Origin: an uncultured Clostridia bacterium
GTDB taxonomy: Bacteria; Bacillota; Clostridia; Peptostreptococcales; Anaerovoracaceae
Assembly (NCBI GenBank): GCA_938046095.1
Contig: CALIXS010000008.1
Span: forward strand, 1 to 23,079
Reading direction: 5' to 3'
Length of the DNA: 23,079 nt
The notes below the pieces were generated by a model. That model was not told the origin of the DNA. It was given only the letters and a program-made list of their open reading frames with translations, and did no database searches. The position numbers and the translations under genes were made by a program. Below, piece by piece: positions 13,903 through 21,960 of this stretch; positions within the stretch are counted from its first letter, which is position 1; each line of letters starts with the position of its first letter.

Positions 13903-15414
13903 TTACCTTATGGCGTTCGGACTTGAATCCCTGAGGATAACGTCGTGCGCACCGCCCTCGACTATCGAAGTTGCGGACACGAGCGTAAGCTTCGCTTTTT
14001 TCTGGAGCTCCTGTATTGAAAGCGCACCGCAGTTGCACATAGTCGATCTGACCTTGTTAAGAGATAGAGTGACGTTATCGTGAAGAGGCCCTGCGTACGG
14101 AACGTACGAATCGACTCCCTCTTCAAATTTCATCCTTCCGCCGTCTCCGCCGAGATCATATCTCTGCCAGTTGCGCGCTCTGTTCGAACCCTCGCCCCAA
14201 TACTCCTTGACGTAATTGCCGTTCACGTTGAGCCTTGCCGTAGGCGACTCGTCAAACCGTGCGAAATACCTGCCGAGCATTATGAAATCGGCACCCATAG
14301 CGAGAGCCAAAGTCATATGATAATCGTATACTATTCCGCCGTCGGAACAGATAGGCACATAAATACCCGTCTCGCTGGCATACTCGTCCCTCGCGTTCGC
14401 AACGTCTATAACGGCAGACGCCTGGCCACGGCCGATACCCTTTTGTTCGCGGGTGATGCAGATAGAACCTCCGCCGATGCCGATCTTGACGAAATCAGCT
14501 CCCGCCTCGGCGAGGAATCTGAAGCCCTCGGCGTCGACGATATTGCCCGCTCCAATTTTGACGGTATCGCCGTACTTTTTTCTGACCCATGCGATCGTCT
14601 GCCTCTGCCACTCGGAATAGCCCTCCGAAGAATCTATCGTGAGTATATCGGCTCCGGCGTCGACGAGAGCGGGGACTCTCTCCTTATAATCGCGGCTGTT
14701 TATACCGGCTCCTACGACATAGCGTTTATGCGTGTCAAGAAGTTCGTTCGGATTTGATTTGTGACTGTCGTAATCCTTTCTGAAAACGAAATACGAGAGT
14801 CTCTGATTATCATCTATGACCGGAAGTGCGTTCAGCTTGTTGTCCCAGAGTATGTCGTTCGCCTCGGAAAGAGTTACGCCGTCCTTGGCGTATATGAGCT
14901 TTTCAAACGGAGTCATGAATTCGATTATCTTAGTGTCGGTCGACATTCTGCTGACGCGGTAATCACGGCTCGTGACGAGTCCGAGTATCTTTCCCTCGGC
15001 TGTTCCGTCTTCGGTGATTGCGATCGTCGAGTGTCCCGATCTTTCCTTGAGTGCGAGCACATCGGCAAGCGTCTGATCCGGTCTGAGATTGCTGTCGCTC
15101 CTGACGAAGCCGGCTTTATAGGCTTTGACCTTCTTTATCATCTCGGCCTGATTCTCTATCGTCTGTGAACCGAAGATAAACGATATCCCGCCCTCCTTCG
15201 CGAGCGCTACGGCCATGGTATCATTTGATACCGCCTGCATTACGGCCGATACCAGGGGTATGTTTGCCGAAAGCTCCGGCTCCTCTCCTATCCTGTGTTT
15301 TACGATCGGTGTCCTGAGACTGACATTATCAGGCGTACACCCCACTCCCGTATATCCGGGAAGCAGCAGATATTCGTTGAACGTTCTTGACGGTTCATTG
15401 ATGAACTGAGCCAT
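13903..15414 (-). CDS. guaB: IMP dehydrogenase, divergent class related to the Tritrichomonas enzyme
   Basis: The enzyme oxidises IMP to XMP with NAD, the rate-limiting step towards GMP, and feeds GuaA encoded 10 kb away. The 503-residue protein has a TIM barrel interrupted by paired CBS domains (about 105-230, including GLVTSRDY and MTPFEKLIYAKDG). The catalytic loop is GIGGGSICITREQKGIGRGQ with its Cys near residue 320, where common bacterial enzymes read GIGPGSICTTR. The flap region includes EGVDSYVPYAGPL. The loop, the C-terminal STMCNCGAL and the overall length match the Tritrichomonas foetus enzyme as I know it. The frame is open to 15444, but a GGAG site precedes the ATG at 15414. A promoter TTGCAA-17-TAAAAT lies at 15488-15460. 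Confidence 0.95.
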   Translation of the reverse strand: MAQFINEPSRTFNEYLLLPGYTGVGCTPDNVSLRTPIVKHRIGEEPELSANIPLVSAVMQAVSNDTMAVALAKEGGISFIFGSQTIENQAEMIKKVKAYKAGFVRSDSNLRPDQTLADVLALKERSGHSTIAITEDGTAEGKILGLVTSRDYRVSRMSTDTKIIEFMTPFEKLIYAKDGVTLSEANDILWDNKLNALPVIDDNQRLSYFVFRKDYDSHKSNPNELLDTHKRYVVGAGINSRDYKERVPALVDAGADILTIDSSEGYSEWQRQTIAWVRKKYGDTVKIGAGNIVDAEGFRFLAEAGADFVKIGIGGGSICITREQKGIGRGQASAVIDVANARDEYASETGIYVPICSDGGIVYDYHMTLALAMGADFIMLGRYFARFDESPTARLNVNGNYVKEYWGEGSNRARNWQRYDLGGDGGRMKFEEGVDSYVPYAGPLHDNVTLSLNKVRSTMCNCGALSIQELQKKAKLTLVSATSIVEGGAHDVILRDSSPNAIR

Positions 15415-15459
15415 TAAATTACTCCTTCCGAAACTTGCAAACAAAATGATTTGCAGTTT

Positions 15460-15488
15460 ATTTTATACTATTTTGCGCGTATTTGCAA
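15460..15488 (-). promoter_or_regulatory. guaB promoter
   Basis: Leftward TTGCAA (15488-15483), 17 bases, TAAAAT (15465-15460), about 45 bases before the guaB start codon. Confidence 0.55.
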
Positions 15489-15520
15489 GGAATTCGGTCC
15501 GCGGCGGCAGCACCCTTCAA

Positions 15521-15591
15521 AGCATGTCCGAAGTATCATTCAAAACCGCCCGCCGTGCCATTAAGAGCATGTCCGAAGTATATCATTCAAA
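15521..15591. repeat. Two near-identical direct repeats in the guaB-deacetylase gap
   Basis: AGCATGTCCGAAGTATCATT plus CAAA (15521-15544) recurs at 15566-15591 with a two-base TA insertion. The period is 45 bases. GC-rich blocks (GCGGCGGC, CCGCCCGCCG, GCGCGGCGG) flank each copy and can pair with one another. No family is recognised. Confidence 0.6.
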
Positions 15592-15621
15592 GCGCGGCGG
15601 CATTATCACGGGTCATAAGTG

Positions 15622-16752
15622 TCACAGCATTGCGAGAAACTCTTCAAAGGTCGTGTAACCGTATATAGTCTGCCTGTGAAGAGTCATCGGATCATCGCCC
15701 GGGAAGACATATCCCGGCTTTATTGTAAACGCACACTTTACGCCCTCATCGGTGAGCGCCTCGCACGCCGCATCCGTATATACGCCGTACGGATACGCAA
15801 AAGCATCATTATTCAATACTATTTCGCGGTTTTTCCTTATATCCTGAACGATCTGACTGTAATCCATGTCCTGTATCGCCCGGTGTCCTCCTTTTTCTAT
15901 CTTTTCTGGCTTATGCATATCGTAGCTGTGCGATTCGAACAAAAGATATGGACTCGCATACTTTTTCATCCGCTCCTCGGCTCCGACCGTGCCTATCATG
16001 AACTGCATGGCGGGCACCTTGTACTTCTCGAGTATGGGAAGCCCGTTTTCGAACATGTTTATCCCGCCGTCGTCGAAAGTCACTATAACACTGCGTGCAG
16101 GAATCGAGATTTCTCCGTCTATATACGCGCGCAGTTCTGCGATGCTCGGGAAATAACAGCCGTTTTCGGAAAGGTATTTCATATGGGCATCAAGCGAGTC
16201 TGTCGATATACACCATTTGTTTTCAAGCGTTTCCGTTTCATAGCTCGGAGCCACATAATGGTACATCAAAACGCTGACGCCGTCCGTATCTGCGGCGAAC
16301 TGATCCTCGGGCAAAACGATGACCCTGCGCGTTATCGTTTTCGATACTTTGTTTACGGAAAAGGTGTATGAAATGTGGTACTCACCCGGTGTTCCCGTAT
16401 CTACATGACCGCGCTCCGCCGCAATGGAAAGCGGCCCGGTTCTGTCATCTATCGCAAACGCTCCCGGGTTGATGAACGGATCACCCTGTTTTACTATCAT
16501 TTCCTCGCTGCCCTTAAGGCCAACGGTAATATGAGCTTCCTCGATCTGCCTTTCCTGTTCGGACAGCGGCACTTCGTCGGACGGGTTTTCTCCGGAGTCT
16601 GCGTCTTCAGCGGACTCATCAGAAGAAACGTCTGCCCGAGATGTCTCCGCGTTGTTGCTGCGATCATGTAAATACAGCTTTATTGCCGCCGCAAATAAAA
16701 CCGAAACAAATATGAGTAATGCCCAAAAGGCGACACGCTTTCTTTTGCTCAT
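15622..16752 (-). CDS. Membrane-anchored Ig-like/NodB polysaccharide deacetylase (paralogue 1)
   Basis: A 376-residue surface protein. Residues 7-26 form an N-terminal membrane anchor, followed by an acidic Ser/Asp/Glu-rich linker (35-70), an Ig-like DUF5011-type domain (about 73-150, with VKQGDPFINPGAFAIDDRTG), and a NodB/CE4 deacetylase domain (160-376). The CE4 motifs appear as YHYV, VTFDDGG (first metal and base Asp), ESHSYDMHKP (metal His) and FAYPYG. The domain should remove acetyl groups from N-acetylated glycans, most likely peptidoglycan or another wall polymer, outside the cell. It is about 26 bases downstream of a paralogue with the same architecture, and a GGAG site supports the start. 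Activity and exact polymer are not shown by sequence. Confidence 0.9.
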   Translation of the reverse strand: MSKRKRVAFWALLIFVSVLFAAAIKLYLHDRSNNAETSRADVSSDESAEDADSGENPSDEVPLSEQERQIEEAHITVGLKGSEEMIVKQGDPFINPGAFAIDDRTGPLSIAAERGHVDTGTPGEYHISYTFSVNKVSKTITRRVIVLPEDQFAADTDGVSVLMYHYVAPSYETETLENKWCISTDSLDAHMKYLSENGCYFPSIAELRAYIDGEISIPARSVIVTFDDGGINMFENGLPILEKYKVPAMQFMIGTVGAEERMKKYASPYLLFESHSYDMHKPEKIEKGGHRAIQDMDYSQIVQDIRKNREIVLNNDAFAYPYGVYTDAACEALTDEGVKCAFTIKPGYVFPGDDPMTLHRQTIYGYTTFEEFLAML

Positions 16753-16777
16753 CTGTTCTCCTTTTACCTGTATCGCG

Positions 16778-17887
16778 TCACAGTGTCGATATGTAGCTGT
16801 CCAGACTGCCCGAACCTATGACTCTGATCCTCGTAAGCTGCGCGGGATCGTCCCCTGCCTCGACATAGCCGTAAACGGTTGTAAACGAGCATTTAATCCC
16901 TGCAGCGGTTACCGCTGCAATCGCATCGTCCGTGACGTCGCCGAAGGGATACGCAAAGGCGTCGCTGCTGCCGACCTGCGCTATCTCCCTTTCGAGATCC
17001 GATATGATCTCTTCCTTTGACAGAGCGCTTATGATTCCGCCGTGCCCTATATTACCGCCAGGCTTATGCATGTCGTACGAGTGCGACTCGAATTCTATAT
17101 ACGGGCTCGCGTACTCCTTTATCTTAGCCTCTCCGTCCTTGATGCCTATAACAAATGATGTGGCGGGTATCTCATACTTTTCGAGCAGCGGTATCCCGTA
17201 CGCCAGAAATCCTATCTGAGCGTCATCAAAGGTGAGCATCACGCTCTTTGACGGCAGCGAAATACGACCGTCGACGTACGCTCTTAGCTCCGAGTAGCTC
17301 GGGAAATAGTAATCGTTCTCCTTGAGCCACGCGAGTTGAGCCTCGAGATCGGTATTCAGGATATAATTTGAATTTAATGACTCGGGAGCGTCCGTTTCCG
17401 TATAGACGTAATGATACATCATAACGGGTATACCGTTCGTATCGGCATCAAAATCGGCCTGCGACACGACTCTTACCGTGCGCGTCAGCTCCTTGTGCGC
17501 ATTTTGGGAATCGAATGTGTATACTACGCTGTAATCACCCGCCCTGGACGTATCCACATCTCCCTTAACCGAGGTTATCCGGACGGGGCCCGTCCTGTCG
17601 TCAACTCCGAAAGCACCCGACTCCGTATACGGGTCTCCCTGCCTGACGAGCTGTACGGCACTGCCCTTGAAGCCGACGGTAAGGTGGTCGTTATCCGTTG
17701 TAGTATACTCGGCGGCGGGCTCCACGTGTTCTTTCGTATCCGAGCTGTCGGTCTGCGATGTCTGAACGGAATCTTCCGTTCGATCCCCTCCATGCTTTGC
17801 CGCGCATGACTTTACGGCGACAACTGCGATCAGGACTATAAGCATCAGGATAAGAACAGACCTGACTAAAACTCTTTTGTTCTTCAT
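16778..17887 (-). CDS. Membrane-anchored Ig-like/NodB polysaccharide deacetylase (paralogue 2)
   Basis: A 369-residue protein with the same plan as its neighbour: a membrane anchor at residues 5-27, a Thr/Asp-rich linker, an Ig-like domain (VRQGDPYTESGAFGVDDRTG) and a NodB domain. Motif 1 reads LTFDDAQIGF, so the Gly after the Asp pair is Ala; the metal motif ESHSYDMHKP and FAYPFG are kept. The substitution may alter activity without necessarily abolishing it. The two genes are clearly an old tandem duplication, since the domain order and several motifs are the same but most residues differ. A GGAGG site is eight bases before the ATG. It follows yhbY by 24 bases and probably shares its transcript. 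Confidence 0.9.
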   Translation of the reverse strand: MKNKRVLVRSVLILMLIVLIAVVAVKSCAAKHGGDRTEDSVQTSQTDSSDTKEHVEPAAEYTTTDNDHLTVGFKGSAVQLVRQGDPYTESGAFGVDDRTGPVRITSVKGDVDTSRAGDYSVVYTFDSQNAHKELTRTVRVVSQADFDADTNGIPVMMYHYVYTETDAPESLNSNYILNTDLEAQLAWLKENDYYFPSYSELRAYVDGRISLPSKSVMLTFDDAQIGFLAYGIPLLEKYEIPATSFVIGIKDGEAKIKEYASPYIEFESHSYDMHKPGGNIGHGGIISALSKEEIISDLEREIAQVGSSDAFAYPFGDVTDDAIAAVTAAGIKCSFTTVYGYVEAGDDPAQLTRIRVIGSGSLDSYISTL

Positions 17888-17911
17888 TTAACAATCCTCC
17901 GTTTTTTATAA

Positions 17912-18211
17912 TTATTTAAGGATTTCTATTCTCCTTTTTTTCGGGTCCCTCGCGCGCCTGTATAACACAAACCGCCTGCCTATCGCCTGTATGAACTCGG
18001 CGTGCAGCTCCTCCGCGAGTCTGTTTGCGGTATCCCCGGTGTCGAGTCCCGCGCCTTCCTGTATAGAAACTTTGATCAGCTCATTAGCTGCGAGATAACT
18101 GTCTATCCCTTTTATGACGCTTTCCGTGACTCCGGATTTCCCGATGTTCGCGGCGGGTGCAAGTCCGTTTGCCATCGCCCTGAGCGCACCTCTCTGTTTA
18201 CCTGTCAGCAT
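17912..18211 (-). CDS. yhbY: YhbY/CRM-domain RNA-binding protein
   Basis: A 99-residue single CRM-domain protein starting MLTGKQRGALRAMANGLAPA. The family signature IGKSGVTESVIKGIDSYLAANELIKV is present (positions 23-48), as is the C-terminal IGRRFVLYRRARDPKKRR. Members bind pre-50S ribosomal particles and assist ribosome assembly. GGAGG lies nine bases before the ATG. A TATAAT at 18257-18252 is a likely -10 for this leftward operon, which continues with the two deacetylases. The region upstream is shared with the divergent LTA-synthase-family gene. Confidence 0.93.
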   Translation of the reverse strand: MLTGKQRGALRAMANGLAPAANIGKSGVTESVIKGIDSYLAANELIKVSIQEGAGLDTGDTANRLAEELHAEFIQAIGRRFVLYRRARDPKKRRIEILK

Positions 18212-18282
18212 ATATTCGGGCCTCCTTGCTCTTAGATGCCGTTTCCTTGATATTATACATTAAAAATGATATCATAACTACC

Positions 18283-20358
18283 ATGAACAGAAGTAAAAAA
18301 TGGCTGATCGCGGGCGCTTTCATCGCGTTCACCTCGGTTGCATTTACTGTGTCAAGATACAAAGGTTTTATGACGGCCGATTCGCACGGTCTCCTTTTGT
18401 TTATTATATCGCTTGCGGCAGGAATATCATCATGCCCGGCATTCGGATTTGTTCCCGATATGAAATCAAAGTATTACCGGCTGCTTGCTGCGGCCGTTTT
18501 TTTCGCGGCACCGCTCTTTTCCGTTGCCTGCGTCGAGATACTGAACGGAAATTTTTTGTTCGATCTCCAGGATCTCTTTTGGATGGATAATTATGTTTTC
18601 TGCCTTGCGTTTTATATATTGCTCTACGGCTTGACATCGAGCATACGCATTTCCGTATTCGTACTCCAGCCCTTGTTTCTCCTATTCGGCGCCGTCAATA
18701 TGTACGTCAAAGCGTTCAAGGGCTCACCGTTCGTTCCGATGGATGTAGGCAGCTTCACGACGGCGGCATCCGTAGCGGGTGTCTATGAGTATGCGATCGG
18801 CATGGAATTCGCTTTTGCCGCATCTCTGACGGCACTGCTTTTCGGATTCACCGTTCATCTCGGGCTTCCTGAGCACGACAGGATCAGGCGCTTCACGAGA
18901 CACCTTTTTCTTGCCGCCGGCATATCCGCCGCCGTTATGTTCTACGCGACTGATATCATAGTGGACATGGGATACAAACCGGATTTTTTCAACCAGCTGA
19001 GAGGTTACAGCAACAAAGGTGCGACTGTCGAATTCATGCTCAATACACGTTATATGTTCCTCTCAAAACCCGACGGCTACGAACCGCAAAAAGCCGCGGA
19101 CGCCGTCGGCGAAACCGTTTCAGCCGGTACGGTACCTCAGATATTCGGCGGAGACGGGAGCACCGCCGAGGCTCCCGGGAAGCCTGATATTATCGTAATT
19201 ATGGACGAAGCTTTTTCCGATCTGCGAACCGTCGGTCATTTCGAAACCGGCGATGAAATAATGCCTTTTATAGACAGTCTTACCGACAATACGATCAAGG
19301 GTAATGTATACGTTTCGGTATTCGGTACGGGCACGAGCAACACGGAATTCGAATTTCTGACCGGCAACAGCATGGCATTTCTGCCCGCCGGAAGCAACGC
19401 GTACCAGCTATACATCAAAGACCGCCAGCCCGGAACGGTATCGCTTCTGCAGCGTTCCGGCTATACCTCAAGGGCGTTTCATCCGTATTTCGGCGATAAT
19501 TGGAACAGGACACAAGTGTACGACTTCATGGACTTCGACGATTACATATCATTCGAAGACATATTCGGCGAAGACCTCGCCGCCGAATATCTCGCTCGTT
19601 CCTATAATATGACATACATCAAAAGAAAGCTCGGCGAATTTTATCACGATACCGATATCATGCTCCGCAGCTACGTTTCCGATGAATTTGATTTCAGATA
19701 TATCGAACAGGATTATGAAAAACGCGACAAATCGCGTCCATACTTTATGTTTAACGTCACAATGCAAAATCACTCTCCGTACACATTGTACAGCAGCGAA
19801 CTCAAAGGCGTAATAAAGCTCCGGGGGCTTACAGGCAACTATCCTCTGACGGAACAGTATCTTGCGCTCATCCGCCGCTCGGATGATGCGTTCAGGCAGT
19901 TACTCAAATACTTCGGCGCGAAGAGCGAGCCCGTTATCATACTCTTTTTCGGTGATCACCAACCTAATATAGAGCCTGAATTTTACGATGAGATTATGGG
20001 CGGGGATATACGCAAAATAAACGATGAGACTTTGCTTAACAGATACAAGACGAAGTTCGTCCTCTGGGCAAATTACGATATACCCGAAGGAGAGACGGAT
20101 TATATCAGCGCCAACTACCTCAGAACACTTCTGCTTCAAATAGCCGGTGCGGACCTTACGAAATACGACGGATATCTCGCGGAGCTGTATCGGGACATTC
20201 CCGTAATAACGGCTCAGGGGTGTCTCGACGTGCGCGGTGATTACTTTAAGGCTGACGACACCGAAAGTAAATGGTACGAAAGGCTGCAGCAGTACAGGTG
20301 TATTCAATACAACAATCTTATTGATACAGATAACAGAGATGATGAGCTGTTCGGCTGA
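18283..20358 (+). CDS. LTA synthase-family membrane sulfatase-fold protein
   Basis: A 691-residue integral membrane phosphotransferase of the LtaS/alkaline phosphatase superfamily. About six hydrophobic segments fill residues 8-240; the extracellular sulfatase-fold domain starts near residue 295 with PDIIVIMDEAFSDL. FGTGTSNTEFEFLTGNSMAF contains the likely nucleophilic Thr, MFNVTMQNHSPY is conserved, and ILFFGDHQPNIEP is the metal-binding GDH motif. The family transfers glycerol-phosphate from phosphatidylglycerol to lipoteichoic acid or to other glycans, and the acceptor here is unknown. The ATG at 18283 gives a normal basic N-terminus (MNRSKKWL); its ribosome binding site is weak, and an upstream ATG at 18226 would overlap the divergent yhbY leader. 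The terminator after it appears broken by the mobile element. Confidence 0.88.
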   Translation: MNRSKKWLIAGAFIAFTSVAFTVSRYKGFMTADSHGLLLFIISLAAGISSCPAFGFVPDMKSKYYRLLAAAVFFAAPLFSVACVEILNGNFLFDLQDLFWMDNYVFCLAFYILLYGLTSSIRISVFVLQPLFLLFGAVNMYVKAFKGSPFVPMDVGSFTTAASVAGVYEYAIGMEFAFAASLTALLFGFTVHLGLPEHDRIRRFTRHLFLAAGISAAVMFYATDIIVDMGYKPDFFNQLRGYSNKGATVEFMLNTRYMFLSKPDGYEPQKAADAVGETVSAGTVPQIFGGDGSTAEAPGKPDIIVIMDEAFSDLRTVGHFETGDEIMPFIDSLTDNTIKGNVYVSVFGTGTSNTEFEFLTGNSMAFLPAGSNAYQLYIKDRQPGTVSLLQRSGYTSRAFHPYFGDNWNRTQVYDFMDFDDYISFEDIFGEDLAAEYLARSYNMTYIKRKLGEFYHDTDIMLRSYVSDEFDFRYIEQDYEKRDKSRPYFMFNVTMQNHSPYTLYSSELKGVIKLRGLTGNYPLTEQYLALIRRSDDAFRQLLKYFGAKSEPVIILFFGDHQPNIEPEFYDEIMGGDIRKINDETLLNRYKTKFVLWANYDIPEGETDYISANYLRTLLLQIAGADLTKYDGYLAELYRDIPVITAQGCLDVRGDYFKADDTESKWYERLQQYRCIQYNNLIDTDNRDDELFG

Positions 20359-20567
20359 CTGTTTTAATTGCCCGCTCCCGAGCGCTTCACAGCAAAATAC
20401 GGACGCGCACATTTAGGACCTGTAATACGGTATGTAGTATTAACACAAAAAACATCCCCGCGTCAGGCGCGCTGACATAAGAAAACATGAGAGAATGCAG
20501 TAAAATCAAGAGTTTTCTATGGCAGCGGGCAAACGGGGCAAAATCAAAAATCGAATAATCAAGCGAT

Positions 20568-20599
20568 AAAGGGATGTTTCCACAAGAAGCATCCCTTTT
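20568..20599 (+). terminator. First insulating hairpin of the right element
   Basis: AAAGGGATG (20568-20576) pairs with CATCCCTTT (20590-20598), with a T-rich end and a 13-base loop. It would stop chromosomal transcription entering the element; the opposite strand also ends in T3. Confidence 0.65.
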
Positions 20600-20610
20600 C
20601 GCATTTGCCT

Positions 20611-20650
20611 GCGGCATAGATTTTCTATTAGAAGTCTATGCCGCTTTTTT
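20611..20650 (+). terminator. Second insulating hairpin of the right element
   Basis: GCGGCATAGA (20611-20620) pairs perfectly with TCTATGCCGC (20635-20644), and an inner TTCT/AGAA pairing shortens the loop. T6 follows immediately, giving a strong rightward terminator 12 bases after the first hairpin. Confidence 0.8.
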
Positions 20651-20797
20651 CATGCCTACCGTTACGCATTGGGCGGCATTTCTGTCTTGCTGTAAGCAGT
20701 TTTCCGAGCGCGATTGCGACCGGCTAAGGGCTTTATACCTTTTCCCTCAAAATCGCCGTTCTATTGCGTAACAGAAAAATTATGAGGAGGTGACACT

Positions 20798-21712
20798 ATG
20801 GCAGTATTCCGAGTAGAGCGAAACAAAGGCTATACCGTAATGAGCAACCATCATCTACGCAACAGGGAGCTTTCCCTGAAAGCAAAAGGCTTGCTTTCTC
20901 AAATGCTTTCGCTACCGGAGGATTGGGACTATACCCTTGCAGGACTTTCCCATATCAACCGGGAGAAAATCGATGCAATCCGCGAAGCAATCAAAGAACT
21001 TGAACAGGCCGGATACATCGTCCGTTCCCGTACAAGAGATGAAAAAGGACGATTGCGCGGCGCGGACTATGTGATCTATGAACAACCGCCAGCATCGGAT
21101 TTACCTACATTGGAAAATCCAACGTTGGAAAAACCAACGCAGGAAAACCCTACGTTGGAAAATCCAATGCAATTAAATAAAGAAATACTAATTAAAGATC
21201 CAAAAAATAAAGATGGATCAATTATCGATTCCATTCCTATCCTTTCCCCTGACCCCTTCCCTTTGGAGACTGCTGTGCAGCCGGAAAGGAAAAGAACGGA
21301 AGGAAGCGACGCATATAAGGTGTATGAGGAAATAATCAAAGACAATATCGAGTATGAACATCTTATCAAGACAGAAAATCTTGACCGAGACAGGATCGAT
21401 GAAATCCTTGACATCATTCTTGAAACGGTCTGTTCTTCAAGAAGAAAAATTCGCGTTGCAGGAGACGATTACCCGGCAGAGCTGGTAAAAAGCAAGTTTA
21501 TGAAGCTTGACAGTGAACATATACGCTTCGTTCTTGACTGTATGCGTGAGAACACCACAGAGATACGTAACATCAAGCAGTATCTAAAAGCTGCGCTGTT
21601 CAATGCCCCATCCACCATTGGCAGCTATTACACAGCCCTTGTCAATTACGACATGTACGGAGGCGGCGCACTCTGTCGACCAAAACCTGATCTGAAGGAG
21701 GAAATCATATGA
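20798..21712 (+). CDS. Winged-helix DUF6017 protein of Tn1549/CTn-type element
   Basis: A 304-residue protein typical of the first conserved gene in clostridial conjugative transposons. Residues 1-90 form a helix-turn-helix/winged-helix domain (YTVMSNHHLRNRELSLKAKG, then LAGLSHINREKIDAIREAIK) that resembles replication-initiator N-termini. Residues 101-120 are four PT(L/Q)E(N/K) repeats. The C-terminal 120 residues are the DUF6017 part (FVLDCMRENTTEIRNIKQYL, then ALFNAPSTIGSYYTALVNYD). It is thought to act in replication or control of the circular element, but a specific role is not shown. An AGGAGGTGA site precedes the ATG, and its stop overlaps the next ATG (ATGA). Confidence 0.88.
   Translation: MAVFRVERNKGYTVMSNHHLRNRELSLKAKGLLSQMLSLPEDWDYTLAGLSHINREKIDAIREAIKELEQAGYIVRSRTRDEKGRLRGADYVIYEQPPASDLPTLENPTLEKPTQENPTLENPMQLNKEILIKDPKNKDGSIIDSIPILSPDPFPLETAVQPERKRTEGSDAYKVYEEIIKDNIEYEHLIKTENLDRDRIDEILDIILETVCSSRRKIRVAGDDYPAELVKSKFMKLDSEHIRFVLDCMRENTTEIRNIKQYLKAALFNAPSTIGSYYTALVNYDMYGGGALCRPKPDLKEEII
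21104..21163 (+). repeat. Four 15-base tandem repeats in the DUF6017 gene
   Basis: Units of CCWACGTTGGAAAAY (21104-21118, 21119-21133, 21134-21148, 21149-21163) encode PTLEN, PTLEK, PTQEN and PTLEN. The second unit holds the palindrome CCAACGTTGG. They form a flexible linker between the winged helix and the DUF6017 region, and copy number may vary among related elements. Confidence 0.8.
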
Positions 21713-21921
21713 GACAGGGAACCCTTATTTTTGATGAGTATCGGGATCGCTATGACATTCGCTTTGATCTTGCCGAATATTACGGCGGGCTTCACTGCGG
21801 AGACTGCCTTGAGGTGTTTACCCGCGGCAAGTGGAAGCCTGCGCGGATGGAGTACGGCGATAACTGGTATCTTGTCGGAATCCGCACCGAGGATCTAAAT
21901 GGCCTTAAAGTGCGGATTTAA
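21709..21921 (+). CDS. DUF5348 small protein
   Basis: A 70-residue acidic and aromatic protein (MRQGTLIFDEYRDRYDIRFD at the start, TRGKWKPARMEYGDNWYLVG near the middle) matching the DUF5348 family that lies between the DUF6017 protein and PcfB in clostridial ICEs. Its ATG overlaps the preceding stop, so it is co-translated. It lacks membrane segments. Function is unknown; a compact beta-rich fold seems likely. Confidence 0.85.
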   Translation: MRQGTLIFDEYRDRYDIRFDLAEYYGGLHCGDCLEVFTRGKWKPARMEYGDNWYLVGIRTEDLNGLKVRI

Positions 21922-21960
21922 TCACTATTCTTGCAGGGCAGAGAGAAAGGAGGCCGGTAA

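Larger units (their letters stand above)
20359..20797. other. Noncoding junction between chromosome and Tn1549-like element
   Basis: I see no convincing gene in these 439 bases. The first 100 continue chromosomal sequence after the LTA-synthase-family gene, including CATCCCCGCGTCA (20453-20465), which matches the left arm of the hairpin at 4122 but lacks the right arm. A short GTCAG/CTGAC hairpin follows at 20462-20476, then two terminators (20568-20599 and 20611-20650), then about 120 bases before the first element gene, whose AGGAGGTGA site is at 20784. The element's left end is probably near 20466 (inference). Confidence 0.55.

Noticed and set aside
14080..15168. Two long rightward ORFs opposite guaB
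   Set aside because: Antisense shadows of a strongly recognised IMP dehydrogenase.
15521..15591. CRISPR remnant
   Set aside because: Only two copies, unequal in length, with no cas genes and flanking GC blocks rather than unique spacers.
15619..16371. 250-codon ORF opposite deacetylase paralogue 1
   Set aside because: Antisense shadow of a clear NodB-domain gene, with no ribosome binding site.
20574..20771. 65-codon rightward ORF in the element junction
   Set aside because: It runs through both terminator hairpins, has no ribosome binding site and a composition like random translation.
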